Source: MESE01 sp036675035 (GTDB lineage: Bacteria > Pseudomonadota > Gammaproteobacteria > Burkholderiales > Burkholderiaceae_D). From it: a DNA stretch of 64,000 bases. Location: NCBI GenBank assembly GCA_036675035.1, contig JAKFFO010000071.1:1-64000 (forward strand), written 5' to 3'. Shown piece by piece: positions 1 through 8,608 of the stretch (position 1 is its first letter; every line of letters begins with the position of its first letter). Under the pieces are notes generated by a model, which saw only the letters and a list, made by a program, of their open reading frames with translations, was not told the DNA's origin and did no database searches. A program made the position numbers and the translations under genes.

Positions 1-1
1 C

Positions 2-379
2 CTGGTGTTCGGCACCCTGCATACGTCGTCTGCTGCGAAAACCATCGACCGTATCATCGACGTGTTTCCGGGTGATGAAAAGGAGATGGTGCGTGCGATG
101 TTGTCCGAATCGTTGCAGGCGGTGATCTCGCAAACGCTGCTGAAAACCAAGGACGGCACAGGCCGGGTCGCCGCGCATGAAATCATGCTCGGCACGCCTG
201 CGATCCGCAACCTGATTCGCGAAGCGAAAATCGCGCAAATGTATTCGGCGATCCAGACCGGCTCCAGCGTAGGAATGCAGACGCTGGACGGCAATTTGAC
301 CGATCTGGTAAAACGGAACATCATCTCACCGGCAGCGGCCCGATCGGCTGCGAAGACGCCGGAAAACTTCCCGGGTTAA
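2..379 (+). CDS. pilT: Type IV pilus retraction ATPase PilT, C-terminal part (cut by window edge)
   Basis: This is the last 125 codons of a PilT-type hexameric ATPase, which powers pilus retraction (twitching motility) from the cytoplasmic side of the inner membrane. The reading frame is open from the window edge, so the start codon and Walker boxes lie upstream. The His box (GTLHTSSAAKTIDRIIDVFP) is visible at the very beginning, followed by the family's C-terminal region with EIMLGTPAIRNLIREAK and the GMQTLD segment near residue 90. pilU follows 125 bp downstream on the same strand, the usual pilT-pilU pairing. It ends at a TAA. Pairing with pilU and the sequence of the C-terminus both support PilT rather than PilB. 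Confidence 0.93.
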   Translation: MVFGTLHTSSAAKTIDRIIDVFPGDEKEMVRAMLSESLQAVISQTLLKTKDGTGRVAAHEIMLGTPAIRNLIREAKIAQMYSAIQTGSSVGMQTLDGNLTDLVKRNIISPAAARSAAKTPENFPG

Positions 380-410
380 GGCCGATCAACTGCATCGATA
401 TCTGCGATCG

Positions 411-446
411 CCCTCATCCCGACCTTCTCCCGCACGCGGGAGAAGG
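411..446. repeat. REP-like palindrome between pilT and pilU
   Basis: A head CCCTCATCCCGA is followed by a perfect 11-bp inverted repeat at 423-446 (CCTTCTCCCGC, two-base loop, GCGGGAGAAGG). Head plus palindrome has the same plan as the elements near 47.02 kb and 38.6/38.95 kb, with different stem sequences. It could also form a transcript hairpin between pilT and pilU, but there is no T-run, so it is not a typical intrinsic terminator. Confidence 0.6.
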
Positions 447-504
447 AGAGAACGGGAGTGCGATCAAACAAGACTTGATCGTGCCGAATTAAAAAGGAAT
501 ACAA

Positions 505-1641
505 ATGGAACGCGAACAAGCGACGAAATTCATGCACGACTTGCTGCGGCTGATGCTGAGCAAGAACGGCTCAGATCTATTCATCACCGCAGAATTTCCG
601 CCTGCGTTCAAGATTGATGGAAAGATGACGCCGGTATCGAACCAGCCGCTGACGTCGACACATACGGTCGAACTCGCGCGCGCGATAATGAACGACAAGC
701 AGGCGGCCGAGTTTGAAGCCAGCAAGGAATGCAACTTCGCGATCAGTCCCGGCGCGCTGGGACGTTTTCGCGTATCCGCATTTGTGCAGCAGGGCCGGGT
801 CGGGCTCGTGCTCAGGACAATTACCACGACCATTCCGAAGATTGAGGATCTCGGCATTCCCGAGACGCTGAAAGAGGTCGTGATGACCAAGCGCGGACTG
901 GTCATCATGGTCGGCGCAACCGGCTCCGGTAAATCCACCACGCTGGCCGCGATGATCGGCTACCGTAACGAGAACAGCCACGGCCATATCATCACGGTTG
1001 AAGATCCGGTCGAGTATGTGCATCCGCACCGGAACTGCATCGTGACGCAACGCGAAATCGGTGTCGATACTGCCGACTGGGGTACCGCACTGAAGAACAC
1101 GCTGCGCCAGGCGCCGGACGTGATCCTGATCGGCGAGATCCGCGACCGGGAATCGATGGATTATGCAATCGCGTTTGCGGAAACCGGGCACCTGTGCCTT
1201 GCCACCATGCATGCGAATAGTTCGAACCAGGCGCTGGACCGCATCATCAACTTCTTCCCTGAAGAACGCCGCCAGCAATTGCTGATGGACCTGTCGCTCA
1301 ATTTGAAGGGCATGATCTCCCAGCGACTGATACCGCTGCGGGATACCAAGGGGCGCGTTCCTGCTGTCGAAATCATGCTGAATTCGCCGCTTATTTCCGA
1401 CCTGATCTTCAAGGGCAATGTCCACGAGATCAAGGAGATCATGAAAAAATCGCGTGAGCTCGGCATGCAGACCTTCGACCAGGCACTGTTCGATCTGTAT
1501 GAAGCGGACAAGATTTCGTATGAAGACGCATTGCGCAACGCCGACTCGGTCAATGATTTGCGACTGTCCATCAAGCTGAAAGGCAAAGAGGCCAAGGACC
1601 GTGACCTGTCTGCCGGCACCTCACACCTGGGGATTGTGTAA
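505..1641 (+). CDS. pilU: Type IV pilus ATPase PilU
   Basis: PilU is a PilT-like hexameric ATPase of the secretion NTPase superfamily that assists PilT in pilus retraction. The 378-residue product has the usual length. It carries Walker A (GATGSGKST, about residues 137-145), the Asp box (TVEDPVEYVH, about 164), Walker B (ILIGEIRD, about 203) and a His box (HLCLATMHANS, about 229). The C-terminus is longer than in PilT, as is typical of PilU. The ATG at 505 has an AAGGAA ribosome site 8-9 bases upstream. It lies immediately downstream of pilT, consistent with co-transcription. PilT and PilU are paralogous, and the naming rests on order and C-terminal length. Confidence 0.95.
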   Translation: MEREQATKFMHDLLRLMLSKNGSDLFITAEFPPAFKIDGKMTPVSNQPLTSTHTVELARAIMNDKQAAEFEASKECNFAISPGALGRFRVSAFVQQGRVGLVLRTITTTIPKIEDLGIPETLKEVVMTKRGLVIMVGATGSGKSTTLAAMIGYRNENSHGHIITVEDPVEYVHPHRNCIVTQREIGVDTADWGTALKNTLRQAPDVILIGEIRDRESMDYAIAFAETGHLCLATMHANSSNQALDRIINFFPEERRQQLLMDLSLNLKGMISQRLIPLRDTKGRVPAVEIMLNSPLISDLIFKGNVHEIKEIMKKSRELGMQTFDQALFDLYEADKISYEDALRNADSVNDLRLSIKLKGKEAKDRDLSAGTSHLGIV

Positions 1642-1664
1642 CGCCGGTGCGGTGATTTAAAAAA

Positions 1665-1688
1665 CCCGGCATTCGCCGGATGGCCGGG
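1665..1688. terminator. Hairpin after pilU
   Basis: CCCGGC (1665-1670) pairs with GCCGGG (1683-1688) just after the pilU stop. On the minus strand the stem is followed by six T, while on the plus strand the T-run is absent. It could therefore act as a weak or bidirectional terminator. No minus-strand gene that it would serve is visible. Confidence 0.4.
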
Positions 1689-1889
1689 CTTGAAGACGAT
1701 CGCACCCTTTTACTTTTTGAACGCGAGATATCGTGTATACCGTGTATAGCCGCCGCCTTATGCAGTCGACTGCTCTAGTCCTGACCAACACGGCATCCGC
1801 CTGAAAAAACCCGATAGAAAAGCACATTCTTGCCGAGTGCCGGGCAGCCAATCTGTTTCATTTTGCAGTCGTCAATTGGAAGAATCAGG

Positions 1890-3032
1890 ATGACGTTGTT
1901 CAACCAGATCACGGCGCATGATCCGAAGGAAGCGAAGCGCCAGGGACATCGCCTTCGCATGGCAAGGCTGTTGATCATGAACATGGCGGTCGAGTCCGCG
2001 ATGCTTGGCTTGTTTGCGATGTCCGGAACCATACCGGCATGGATTGCGGCAGCGTTTTTTATCGCAAGCACCGGATCAGCCACTGCATTCTTTTTATTTT
2101 TCAAGACCGGGAGGAATCTTCTTCTGCGGGACAAGGGCATGCTCATCCAGCAGCTCTCTGTAATCGCGACGCTGCAAATTGTGTTCCTGCTGCTGGCACC
2201 CAATCTATCAATATTGTTTATGCTGGTCCTGCTGGTGTCCTCGGGTTTCACGCTGATGGAATTCACGCCTCGGCAATTTACGATTGGCTGGGTAATTTAT
2301 GCGGTGACCACCGCATTGGCATTAGTTGTCGTCGGTGACAGCTTTGCTTATCCAGGGGTGTCTCCGGTTGAAACCGGCCTGGTATGGTTGTTCTTTGTAC
2401 TTGCGCTACGTCTGCTGACGCTGGCAAGCGCCCAATTCGGACGATTGCGCGGACAGTTATCCGAAAAAAACCGGCAACTGGAATACTCGTTGCAGAAAAT
2501 AGAGATTCTCGCCAGCCGCGACGATTTGACCGGGGCGCTCAATCGACGCAATTTCATCGCGGCACTTGATGCGGAAATGCAGCGCGCAAAGCGGACGGCT
2601 CGGCCGTTCTGTTTTGTGATGCTCGATCTGGACCATTTCAAGCAGGTCAACGACAAGCATGGGCACGCAGTGGGTGATGCGGTGCTGAAAACCTTTTGCG
2701 ACATGATTGAAGAGTCGCTCAGGGCGCCAGACCGATTGGGTCGCTTCGGCGGTGAGGAGTTCGGCATTCTCCTAACCGAAACGCCGATGGAACCGGGAAC
2801 AGAAGTGATGGATAGAGTGCGGGAAAAGATTGCCGATCATGACTGGTCAAGCATCAGTCCGGGACTGGCGATCACGTTTTCGGCAGGGATCACCGGCAAT
2901 GAAGCGTACGACGACATGGAGTCAATCTTGAAGCGTGCGGATGATGCGCTTTATATTGCAAAACGTTCCGGACGAAACCGTGTGATAGCAAGTAACAGCA
3001 CCGAAAACATATCGCAGAAATATCCCAGTTGA
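1890..3032 (+). CDS. Membrane-anchored diguanylate cyclase (GGDEF)
   Basis: This protein makes cyclic di-GMP from two GTP, a second messenger that generally promotes biofilm over motility. The N-terminal ~190 residues contain about six hydrophobic segments; a C-terminal GGDEF domain follows (about residues 215-375). The active-site loop reads GGEEF (about 286), an accepted active variant, and LDLDHFKQVND carries a metal ligand. RAPD lies exactly five residues before the loop, so the product-inhibition I-site is present. I chose ATG 1890 because GGAAGA lies 7 bases upstream; a TTG at 1830 would add 20 residues with no ribosome site. It is a single gene next to pilT-pilU; a link to pilus control is only inference. 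Confidence 0.88.
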   Translation: MTLFNQITAHDPKEAKRQGHRLRMARLLIMNMAVESAMLGLFAMSGTIPAWIAAAFFIASTGSATAFFLFFKTGRNLLLRDKGMLIQQLSVIATLQIVFLLLAPNLSILFMLVLLVSSGFTLMEFTPRQFTIGWVIYAVTTALALVVVGDSFAYPGVSPVETGLVWLFFVLALRLLTLASAQFGRLRGQLSEKNRQLEYSLQKIEILASRDDLTGALNRRNFIAALDAEMQRAKRTARPFCFVMLDLDHFKQVNDKHGHAVGDAVLKTFCDMIEESLRAPDRLGRFGGEEFGILLTETPMEPGTEVMDRVREKIADHDWSSISPGLAITFSAGITGNEAYDDMESILKRADDALYIAKRSGRNRVIASNSTENISQKYPS

Positions 3033-3096
3033 AACAACCGACCGATTCCGAGTTGCGCTGTTTAAACCCAACCCCAAGACGACGGATCAGAAAAAA

Positions 3097-3198
3097 TCAG
3101 ATTCCGGCTCTACGCGCTGCGCGTCCTTTACCGCTATAGCGCGCCTTCACTTTTTTCCAGAAATAACCTGCTATTGCAAGCATGATGACTTTTCTCAT
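3097..3198 (-). CDS. Candidate 33-residue basic protein
   Basis: An ORF too short for usual gene calling runs from ATG 3198 to TGA 3097. It has a good ribosome site (GGAG, 8 bases before ATG). The product starts MRKVIMLAIAGYFWKK, a short hydrophobic segment flanked by basic residues, and continues with a highly basic tail (RYSGKGRAARRAG). That pattern suits a tiny inner-membrane or nucleic-acid-binding protein. I do not recognise a family with certainty. The rest of 3033-3432, between the cyclase and glcF, holds nothing else I can support. Confidence 0.45.
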   Translation of the reverse strand: MRKVIMLAIAGYFWKKVKARYSGKGRAARRAGI

Positions 3199-3432
3199 GG
3201 CTTATCTCCAATTCTGCAATCCGTTAACATGGATTCGACAGTGGTCCGTACCCATTGCGGCGAGCCATCGCTCCGGCATCGATCGCGCTTGATTATATGA
3301 CTGGCAACCCATGGGTTGGTTCCGGCGCGCCGCTATGGGACGCCGTCCGAGCAAATTGAAATACCCGTGCGAGTGCGACCGTCGCGGCGATGGTTTTTCG
3401 CTATAGATACACGGAATCAGAACGCCGGCATG

Positions 3433-4665
3433 TCAACCGGCAGGAGCCAGCGCAGAATCGACCAGCTCGATCCAGTGCCGGACGGGCGTCTCGGTACCCG
3501 ATTGCAAATGTGTCAGACATCCGATATTGGCAGACACGATCATTTCCGGCTCGGTTGCCGCCAGCTTGGCAAGCTTGTTATCCCGCAACCGATATGCAAG
3601 CTCCGGCTGCAGCACCGAATAAGTCCCGGCCGACCCACAGCAAAGATGGCTGTCTTCGCACAGCTTGACGTCAACCCCGACGATACCCAAAACACGTTCG
3701 ACCTTGCCACGAATTTGCTGGCCATGCTGCAAAGTGCAAGGCGGGTGATAGGCGACGCGCTTGCTGATCTTTCCGCTGAGCTTTTCCTGTAATGCCGATT
3801 CGAAATCAGGCAATATTTCACTCAGGTCTTTCGTCAGCGTCGAAATTTTTTCCGCCTTTTCGGCGTATGCGGGATCATGCCGGAGCAAATGACCGTATTC
3901 TTTTACCGTCACGCCGCAACCGGACGCCGTCATGACAATTGCTTCCGCACCGGCTTCGACATGCGGCCACCATGCATCGATATTGCGGCGCATATCATCC
4001 AGGCCGGCATCATGGTCGTTCAGATGGTAACGAATCGCGCCGCAACAGCCGGCCTTCGCGGCAATAACCAGTTGCACGCCTAGCGCGTCGAACACACGTG
4101 CCGTGGCTGCATTGATATTGGGCGCCATCGACGGTTGCACGCAACCATCCAGCAGCAACATCTTGCGTGCGTGCTCGCGTGCAGGCCATATTCCTGCATC
4201 CTGTTTTGCCGGAACCTTGTTTTTCAATGCCTTGGGCAACAGGGGCCGCATCAATTGTCCCGCCGTCATCGCCGGCGAGAACAGCCATTTGCGTGGTAGC
4301 GCTTCTTTCAATGCTGACCGCTGCACGCGCTCGGACAACGGGCGCGGCACCTGTTCATCGACGATCTTGCGGCCGATATCCACCAGGCGGCCGTACTGCA
4401 CGCCGGAAGGACAAGTGGTTTCACAGTTGCGGCATGTCAGGCAGCGATCCAGGTGCATCTGCGTTTTTGCCGTCGCCTGCTTTCCTTCCAAAACCTGCTT
4501 GATCAGATAGATCCGGCCACGCGGACCATCCAGTTCATCACCCAGCAACTGATAGGTCGGACAGGTAGCGGTACAAAAACCGCAGTGAACGCATCTGCGG
4601 AGAATCGACTCGGCCTCATCTCCTTCAGGCGTGTTCTTGATGAAATCGGCTAAATTGGTTTGCAT
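3433..4665 (-). CDS. glcF: Glycolate oxidase iron-sulfur subunit GlcF
   Basis: GlcF is the electron-transfer subunit of the membrane-associated glycolate oxidase GlcDEF, which oxidises glycolate to glyoxylate. The 410-residue product has two [4Fe-4S] motifs near the N-terminus (CVHCGFCTATCP at about 26-37 and CLTCRNCETTCP at about 76-87). Two CCG-type cysteine-rich domains follow (GCCGA near 207; HLCCGSAGTY near 345). It is the last gene of glcD-glcE-glcF, 59 bp after glcE. No malate synthase or glcC-type regulator gene lies beside it. Length and motifs match the family. Confidence 0.95.
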   Translation of the reverse strand: MQTNLADFIKNTPEGDEAESILRRCVHCGFCTATCPTYQLLGDELDGPRGRIYLIKQVLEGKQATAKTQMHLDRCLTCRNCETTCPSGVQYGRLVDIGRKIVDEQVPRPLSERVQRSALKEALPRKWLFSPAMTAGQLMRPLLPKALKNKVPAKQDAGIWPAREHARKMLLLDGCVQPSMAPNINAATARVFDALGVQLVIAAKAGCCGAIRYHLNDHDAGLDDMRRNIDAWWPHVEAGAEAIVMTASGCGVTVKEYGHLLRHDPAYAEKAEKISTLTKDLSEILPDFESALQEKLSGKISKRVAYHPPCTLQHGQQIRGKVERVLGIVGVDVKLCEDSHLCCGSAGTYSVLQPELAYRLRDNKLAKLAATEPEMIVSANIGCLTHLQSGTETPVRHWIELVDSALAPAG

Positions 4666-4724
4666 GAGATCCTACTGTTTGTTGCGAAACTGGCGCCCCT
4701 GCGGAGCGCCTGCTTCCAAGACAC

Positions 4725-5792
4725 CTACCATTCCGGATACATCCGGCCCCGATTGAATATGCCGGCCGGATCGAATGCCGCCTTGAGATTGCGATGAATG
4801 CCGGCGATGGCCGGCGCAAGCGGATGGAAAACGCCAACAGCCTTGTCGCCGCTGTATAAGGTCGCATGGCCGCCTACCCTCGCGGCTTCCGCGCGAATCA
4901 CGGCGGCTTGTTGATTCGTCTTCAGCCAGCGCTGCGCACCGCCCCATTCGATCAGTTCGTCGCCAGCGAGCGCAAGCGGTGTGGTGACCGAAGGCACCGA
5001 CAATCGCCAGACGGCCTGCGATGCCCGTGCGGCAGAATCGAAAAAACTGTTTTTCTGTTCACGCAAGTCAAGCCAGAATTGAGCTGCATCAGGCACTTCC
5101 TCGCCACCCATCTTTTTCAGCGCGCCATTGATCGCGGCACGGGCGCCGGATAAACGAACCATCAATTTCCCATCATGCCATGCGCTTGCGGAAATCGGCA
5201 GCGGCTGGCTCCCCCAGTCATTCAGGCGACGAATCGCATCGGCCTGGTCGAGTTCGAAGCGTATGCTGGTTTCCGCAAACGGCCGGGGCAATACCTTGAT
5301 CGACACTTCGAGAATCAATCCGAGCGTGCCCATTGATCCGGCGAGCAGGCGAGACACATCGTAACCGGCGACGTTCTTCATTACCTGTCCGCCGAAATGC
5401 AGTACATCACCCTTGCCGTCCATCAGCACCGCACCAAGCACAAAATCGCGCACGGAGCCGACCGCCTGCCTGCGTGGGCCGGAAAGCCCTGCCGCGACGA
5501 CTCCGCCGATGGTCGCTCCGGTGCCGAAATACGGCGGCTCAAAAGCGAGCATCTGATTGTGTTCCGCCAGCGCAGCGTCAATTTCTGCGAGCGGAGTGCC
5601 GCTGCGGGCGGTGATAACCAGCTCGGTCGGCTCGTAGGCGATGATTCCGGTATGGCTGCGCGTATCCAGAATCTCGCCCTGCAGCGCCTGGCCGTACCAG
5701 TCCTTGGTGCCGCCGCCGCGTATGCGCAAGGCCGTCCGGCCGGCATTGGCTGCGGCAATGCGATTCGAAAATTCCTGCAATGTGTGTTCCAT
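4725..5792 (-). CDS. glcE: Glycolate oxidase FAD-binding subunit GlcE
   Basis: GlcE is the second flavin-binding subunit of glycolate oxidase. The 355-residue product contains one FAD-binding (PCMH) domain: RIRGGGTKDW near residue 24, FGTGATIGGVVAAGLSGPRR near 95 and MKNVAGYDVSRLLAGSMGTL near 145. The start at 5792 (MEHTLQEFSNR) agrees with the family and lies 20 bp after the glcD stop. The open frame continues 88 codons upstream into glcD, but that stretch does not resemble GlcE. It sits in the middle of glcDEF and is presumably co-transcribed. Confidence 0.95.
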   Translation of the reverse strand: MEHTLQEFSNRIAAANAGRTALRIRGGGTKDWYGQALQGEILDTRSHTGIIAYEPTELVITARSGTPLAEIDAALAEHNQMLAFEPPYFGTGATIGGVVAAGLSGPRRQAVGSVRDFVLGAVLMDGKGDVLHFGGQVMKNVAGYDVSRLLAGSMGTLGLILEVSIKVLPRPFAETSIRFELDQADAIRRLNDWGSQPLPISASAWHDGKLMVRLSGARAAINGALKKMGGEEVPDAAQFWLDLREQKNSFFDSAARASQAVWRLSVPSVTTPLALAGDELIEWGGAQRWLKTNQQAAVIRAEAARVGGHATLYSGDKAVGVFHPLAPAIAGIHRNLKAAFDPAGIFNRGRMYPEW

Positions 5793-5812
5793 GTCGCGCC
5801 TGATACCGTTCG

Positions 5813-7300
5813 CTAAAAACGCGGCAAATCCGCAAATTTCAATTGGCCGCGCTTCACATGCATCTTGCCGTATTCGGCACAACGCCGTAACGTCGGAATC
5901 GCCTTGTCCGGATTCAGCAGGAACGCGGTATCGAATGCCGCCTTGACGGCAAAGAATGCGTCGAGTTCCTGTTTCGAGAACTGCACGCACATCGAATTTA
6001 TTTTCTCGATGCCGACTCCGTGCTCGCCGGTGATGGTACCGCCGACTTCGACGCACAGTTCAAGGATTTCGGCACCGAACAATTCTGCGCGATGAAATTC
6101 ACCGGGTGCATTCGCATCGAACATGATCAATGGATGCAAGTTGCCGTCGCCGGCATGAAATACGTTTGCACAGCGCAAGCCGTATTTGGTTTCCATCTGC
6201 GCGATGCCGAGTAAAACCTGCGCCAGATTCTTGCGCGGAATCGTGCCGTCCATGCAGTAATAATCCGGCGAGATGCGGCCCGCGGCCGGAAAGGCGTTCT
6301 TTCGGCCGGACCAGAATTTGAGTCGCTCGGTTTCATTCTGCGACACCGCAATCGCCGTTGCACCGGAATTTTGCAACACCTCGGTCATGCGCCCGACTTC
6401 TTCCTCGACTTCTTCCGGCATGCCGTCCGATTCGCACAAAAGAATCGCCTCCGCATCGATGTCGTAGCCCGCCTTCACGAACGGCTCGACCATGCGCGAT
6501 GATGTCTTGTCCATCATCTCCAGCCCGGCCGGAATGATGCCGGCCGCGATCACGCTGGCAACTGCATTGCCGCCTTTCACCACATCGTCGAACGATGCCA
6601 TGATCACGCGCGCCAGTTGCGGCTTGGGAATCAGTTTGACCGTCACTTCGGTAACGACGCCCAGCATTCCTTCGGAGCCGATGAACACCGCAAGCAGATC
6701 GAGGCCAGGCGCATCGAGCGCTTCGCTGCCGAGCTCCACGATGTCGCCGTCGATCGTCACCATGCGCACCCGCAGCACGTTATGCACGGTCAAACCATAC
6801 TTCAGACAATGTACGCCGCCGGAATTTTCAGCGACGTTGCCGCCTATGGTGCAGGCGATCTGCGACGATGGGTCGGGCGCGTAATACAAATCGTGGATTG
6901 CCGCCGCATCGGAAATTGCAAGATTGCGCACGCCCGGCTGTACCACGGCGGTACGGCTGTAGCGATCAAGCCTGACGATTTTATTCAGCCGCGCGGTCGA
7001 CAGCACCACGCCATCGGCAATCGGCATCGCGCCGCCGGACAACCCGGTACCCGCGCCGCGCGGCACGATCCGGACCTTCATATCGCGACATATGTTCAGT
7101 ATCGCGACCACCTGGGCTTCGTTATTCGGCAGCACGACCACCATGGGAAGCTGGCGATACGCGGCAAGCCCGTCGCATTCGTAAGGGCGCGTGTCTTCTT
7201 CGTTGAACAGCACGGTGTCTGCCGGCAGCACTGCATGCAGCGCAGCGACGACCTCGCGCTGTCGGTCGATGGTAAATGGCAAGTCTGCGGCCGCGTTCAT
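5813..7300 (-). CDS. glcD: Glycolate oxidase subunit GlcD
   Basis: GlcD is the catalytic FAD subunit that oxidises glycolate (or D-lactate). The 495-residue product (E. coli GlcD has 499) carries the FAD_binding_4 domain (PRGAGTGLSGGA, about 82-93; CTIGGNVAENSGG, about 158-170) and the FAD-oxidase C-terminal domain with VFHAGDGNLHP and GGTITGEHGVG. The start at 7300 (MNAAADLPF) fits the family length; no clear ribosome site precedes it. Upstream in-frame codons run into a MITE-like repeat that begins only 11 bp before the start. That insertion probably replaced or displaced the native promoter region, which is inference. Confidence 0.95.
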   Translation of the reverse strand: MNAAADLPFTIDRQREVVAALHAVLPADTVLFNEEDTRPYECDGLAAYRQLPMVVVLPNNEAQVVAILNICRDMKVRIVPRGAGTGLSGGAMPIADGVVLSTARLNKIVRLDRYSRTAVVQPGVRNLAISDAAAIHDLYYAPDPSSQIACTIGGNVAENSGGVHCLKYGLTVHNVLRVRMVTIDGDIVELGSEALDAPGLDLLAVFIGSEGMLGVVTEVTVKLIPKPQLARVIMASFDDVVKGGNAVASVIAAGIIPAGLEMMDKTSSRMVEPFVKAGYDIDAEAILLCESDGMPEEVEEEVGRMTEVLQNSGATAIAVSQNETERLKFWSGRKNAFPAAGRISPDYYCMDGTIPRKNLAQVLLGIAQMETKYGLRCANVFHAGDGNLHPLIMFDANAPGEFHRAELFGAEILELCVEVGGTITGEHGVGIEKINSMCVQFSKQELDAFFAVKAAFDTAFLLNPDKAIPTLRRCAEYGKMHVKRGQLKFADLPRF

Positions 7301-7311
7301 AGTTTGCGTTG

Positions 7312-7478
7312 AACTAGTGAACTGTAACAGCCGATCGGGAAGTGAATGGCGCATGTTCGGCGTGCAGGGCAAGGCGCACAGCGCAGCGATAGCGCGCTAT
7401 CGTGAGCATTTGTAACGCCGCCATGCGCGTCGCACGTGCGACCGGCACTTTCGAATGGGTTGTTGCAGTCCACTAGTG
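7312..7478. mobile_element. MITE-like element, 167 bp, upstream of glcD
   Basis: The ends are imperfect inverted repeats of about 32 bp. The left end reads ACTAGTGAACTGTAACA from 7313, and the complement of the right end reads ACTAGTGGACTGCAACA from 7477; both continue to a shared AAGTG. CTAG lies at both ends and could be a 4-bp target duplication. The centre holds the perfect palindrome GATAGCGCGCTATC (7388-7401). There is no coding capacity, so movement would need a transposase supplied elsewhere. The remaining gap to the LysR gene (7479-7700) holds nothing I can name. Confidence 0.6.
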
Positions 7479-7700
7479 TCCATTAAATTGCTGAAATGAT
7501 AATCCTGACATTGAGCGATGCAATCATAGATTGAATCGTCGCCAGGCGTTTTCCATACCGACACAGTGTAACCAAACGGCGTTCGCACTTGGTTCCAAGT
7601 TCAGTGATTTGAGCTGAAAAGCGTTTTCTGCTCGCGTGAAATATTTTCAAGCCCTGTCGGGGCCGGCAAACCAGCGGCTATGGATGGCGAACAATGTTTG

Positions 7701-8588
7701 TCAGACGTTACAGAAGGTTGTTTGCATCCAGTCAATAAACAATGCAACTTCCTGGCGTTCGCGCATCTGCTTTTCATAGACCATATAGTACGCATGCGGC
7801 GGCGTGGTCAACTGTATATCGAACAGGGGCGTAATCTCGCCGCTTTCAATCATGCCTTGTGCAAAATGCAGGCGGGTCAAACCGACGCCGTGCCCATGCC
7901 TGATCGCCTCCAGTAACAAACCGAGATCATCGGCGCGCATCCCGGTCGCAGGTTCCGGCCAGTCAAGACCGGCTGCTTCGAACCAGGGTTGCCAGGGTTC
8001 CAGTGCCGATCGCAATAGTGTCGCCTTGCGCAGGTCGGCAGGCGTTTCTATCGGTCCTATCTTTTCAAGATAACGTGGACTGGCGGCTGCAAAAGCCGGT
8101 TCTTCGAACAGTTTTTCGGCAACGATGTTGGGATATTTTCCCGCACCGAATCGGACTTCGACGTCGCTTTCCGACAGGCTCAGGTCATACAGCGGTACCG
8201 ACAGGAACATCTCGACCTCGATATCCGGATGTCGGCTGGTGAATTCCGCAACACGCGGCACGAAGATGCAGCGTGCGAATGTCGGCGGCAACGTGACCTT
8301 GACGCGCAATTGCGCAGGTGCGCTCCGATGCGGCATCGGAAAATCCGTGAGCGTGCGAAGCGCAGCGCGTACGACTTCGAGATATCGACGACCGAACTCC
8401 GACAGGTTCACGGTGCGGCCGTCGCGAATGAATAAACGCTCGCCGACGAATTCTTCAAGCAGGCGAATCCGGTGTGATAGCGCCGACGGTGTAATGCACA
8501 ATTCTTCCGCGGCAAGCGCAAATGAACCGTGCCGGGCAGCTGCCTCGAAAGCAGACAGCGCGTGAACGGGTGGGAGCCTGATTGCCAT
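7701..8588 (-). CDS. LysR-family transcriptional regulator (GcvA-like)
   Basis: A 295-residue LysR-type regulator. The N-terminal winged helix-turn-helix reads ALSAFEAAARHGSFALAAEE then ITPSALSHRIRLLEE (about residues 10-50), and a periplasmic-binding-like effector domain covers about 90-290. The opening PPVHALSAFEAAARHGSF is of the GcvA subgroup. It begins 20 bp downstream of the FAD-linked dehydrogenase gene on the same strand, so both are probably co-transcribed. It may regulate hydroxyacid oxidation genes on either side, but the inducer is unknown. Confidence in the family is high, in the target low. Confidence 0.92.
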   Translation of the reverse strand: MAIRLPPVHALSAFEAAARHGSFALAAEELCITPSALSHRIRLLEEFVGERLFIRDGRTVNLSEFGRRYLEVVRAALRTLTDFPMPHRSAPAQLRVKVTLPPTFARCIFVPRVAEFTSRHPDIEVEMFLSVPLYDLSLSESDVEVRFGAGKYPNIVAEKLFEEPAFAAASPRYLEKIGPIETPADLRKATLLRSALEPWQPWFEAAGLDWPEPATGMRADDLGLLLEAIRHGHGVGLTRLHFAQGMIESGEITPLFDIQLTTPPHAYYMVYEKQMRERQEVALFIDWMQTTFCNV

Positions 8589-8608
8589 AGAATTTTTATT
8601 GCCGCTGG

